Source: an uncultured Clostridia bacterium (GTDB lineage Bacteria; Bacillota; Clostridia; TANB77; CAG-508). From it: a stretch of 64,000 nucleotides of DNA. Within the stretch, counting starts at the first letter, position 1. Each line of letters starts with the position of its first letter. Positions 64,000-64,000 of the stretch are shown in pieces. Position numbers and translations under genes: made by a program. The DNA lies in the NCBI GenBank assembly GCA_948934525.1, contig CAQZSK010000005.1:1-64000 (forward strand), given 5' to 3'. The notes beneath the pieces were generated by a model. That model saw only the letters and a program-made list of their open reading frames with translations, was not told the origin of the DNA and ran no database searches.

Positions 64000-64000
64000 A

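Overview
The window looks like a low-GC (roughly 30%) chromosome segment from an anaerobic, spore-forming-lineage Firmicute, probably an uncultured Clostridia. The evidence is AT-rich coding with A/T-ending codons, strong GGAGG-type ribosome binding sites, Firmicutes-specific genes (Mini-III, RbgA, IreB, DUF1292, YtxC, a T-box in front of thrS), sporulation genes (sigK, spoIVB) and an OLE-type large RNA next to an OapA-like gene. Nearly all genes lie on the minus strand.

Layout. 1-5.7 kb: tRNA-Val and an envelope operon (ftsE, ftsX, two EnvC-like M23 proteins, an S41 protease). 5.9-13 kb: a membrane-anchored unknown, a split transketolase, upp and uraA behind a leader-peptide attenuator, and recN. 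13.1-18 kb: a compositionally odd small gene and a roughly 4.5-kb integrated element (serine recombinase, S24-type repressor, phage/plasmid Rep, small HTH genes). 18-26 kb: tRNA-Glu, mrnC, rbgA, then a cohesin/dockerin surface module made of a 1445-residue dockerin enzyme, a sortase-anchored cohesin and a cohesin-dockerin adaptor. 26-38 kb: DUF1292, ruvX, ireB, a TadZ/CpaE-like group, a GH73 hydrolase, tRNA-Leu, sigK, a ComEC-type hydrolase and a second odd small gene. 38-49 kb: thrS with T-box, trxA/trxB, polysaccharide deacetylase, a Ca-type P-ATPase, oapA with OLE RNA, spoIVB, tRNA-Gly and DUF368. 49-64 kb: a MacB-like ABC protein, acyltransferase and GT8 genes, a LiaF-like pair, an ORF6N protein, tmRNA, tRNA-Trp, gtrA, an M23 peptidase, ytxC, a rhodanese and divergent secF/secD.

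The most striking signal is genome-decoding. Eight genes are split by a +1 shift, at nine points. Every one of the nine is an in-frame CGG followed by A or T, exactly where the protein should have glycine (GGA or GGT). These genes are rep, ruvX, trxB, the P-ATPase, oapA, DUF368, a GT8 transferase and an M23 peptidase (twice). Scanning by eye, I found in-frame CGG almost nowhere else: codon 3 of spoIVB, the last conserved part of gtrA (where a +1 shift reaches a stop at once) and one foreign-looking gene. CGG occurs dozens of times in the other two phases. I read this as CGGN being decoded as one glycine, or as a CGG-directed +1 slip, because CGG is poorly or not assigned in this genome. The split genes are therefore annotated as single intact genes.

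Other points of interest are the uraA leader ORF whose stop codon lies in a terminator stem, three copies of a GGGGACGT/TGTCAGTTT-type intergenic repeat (one supplying the end of a protein), and two plus-strand orphan genes with strong promoters and a palindrome at the start of the transcript. All judgements are by eye; no searches were run.
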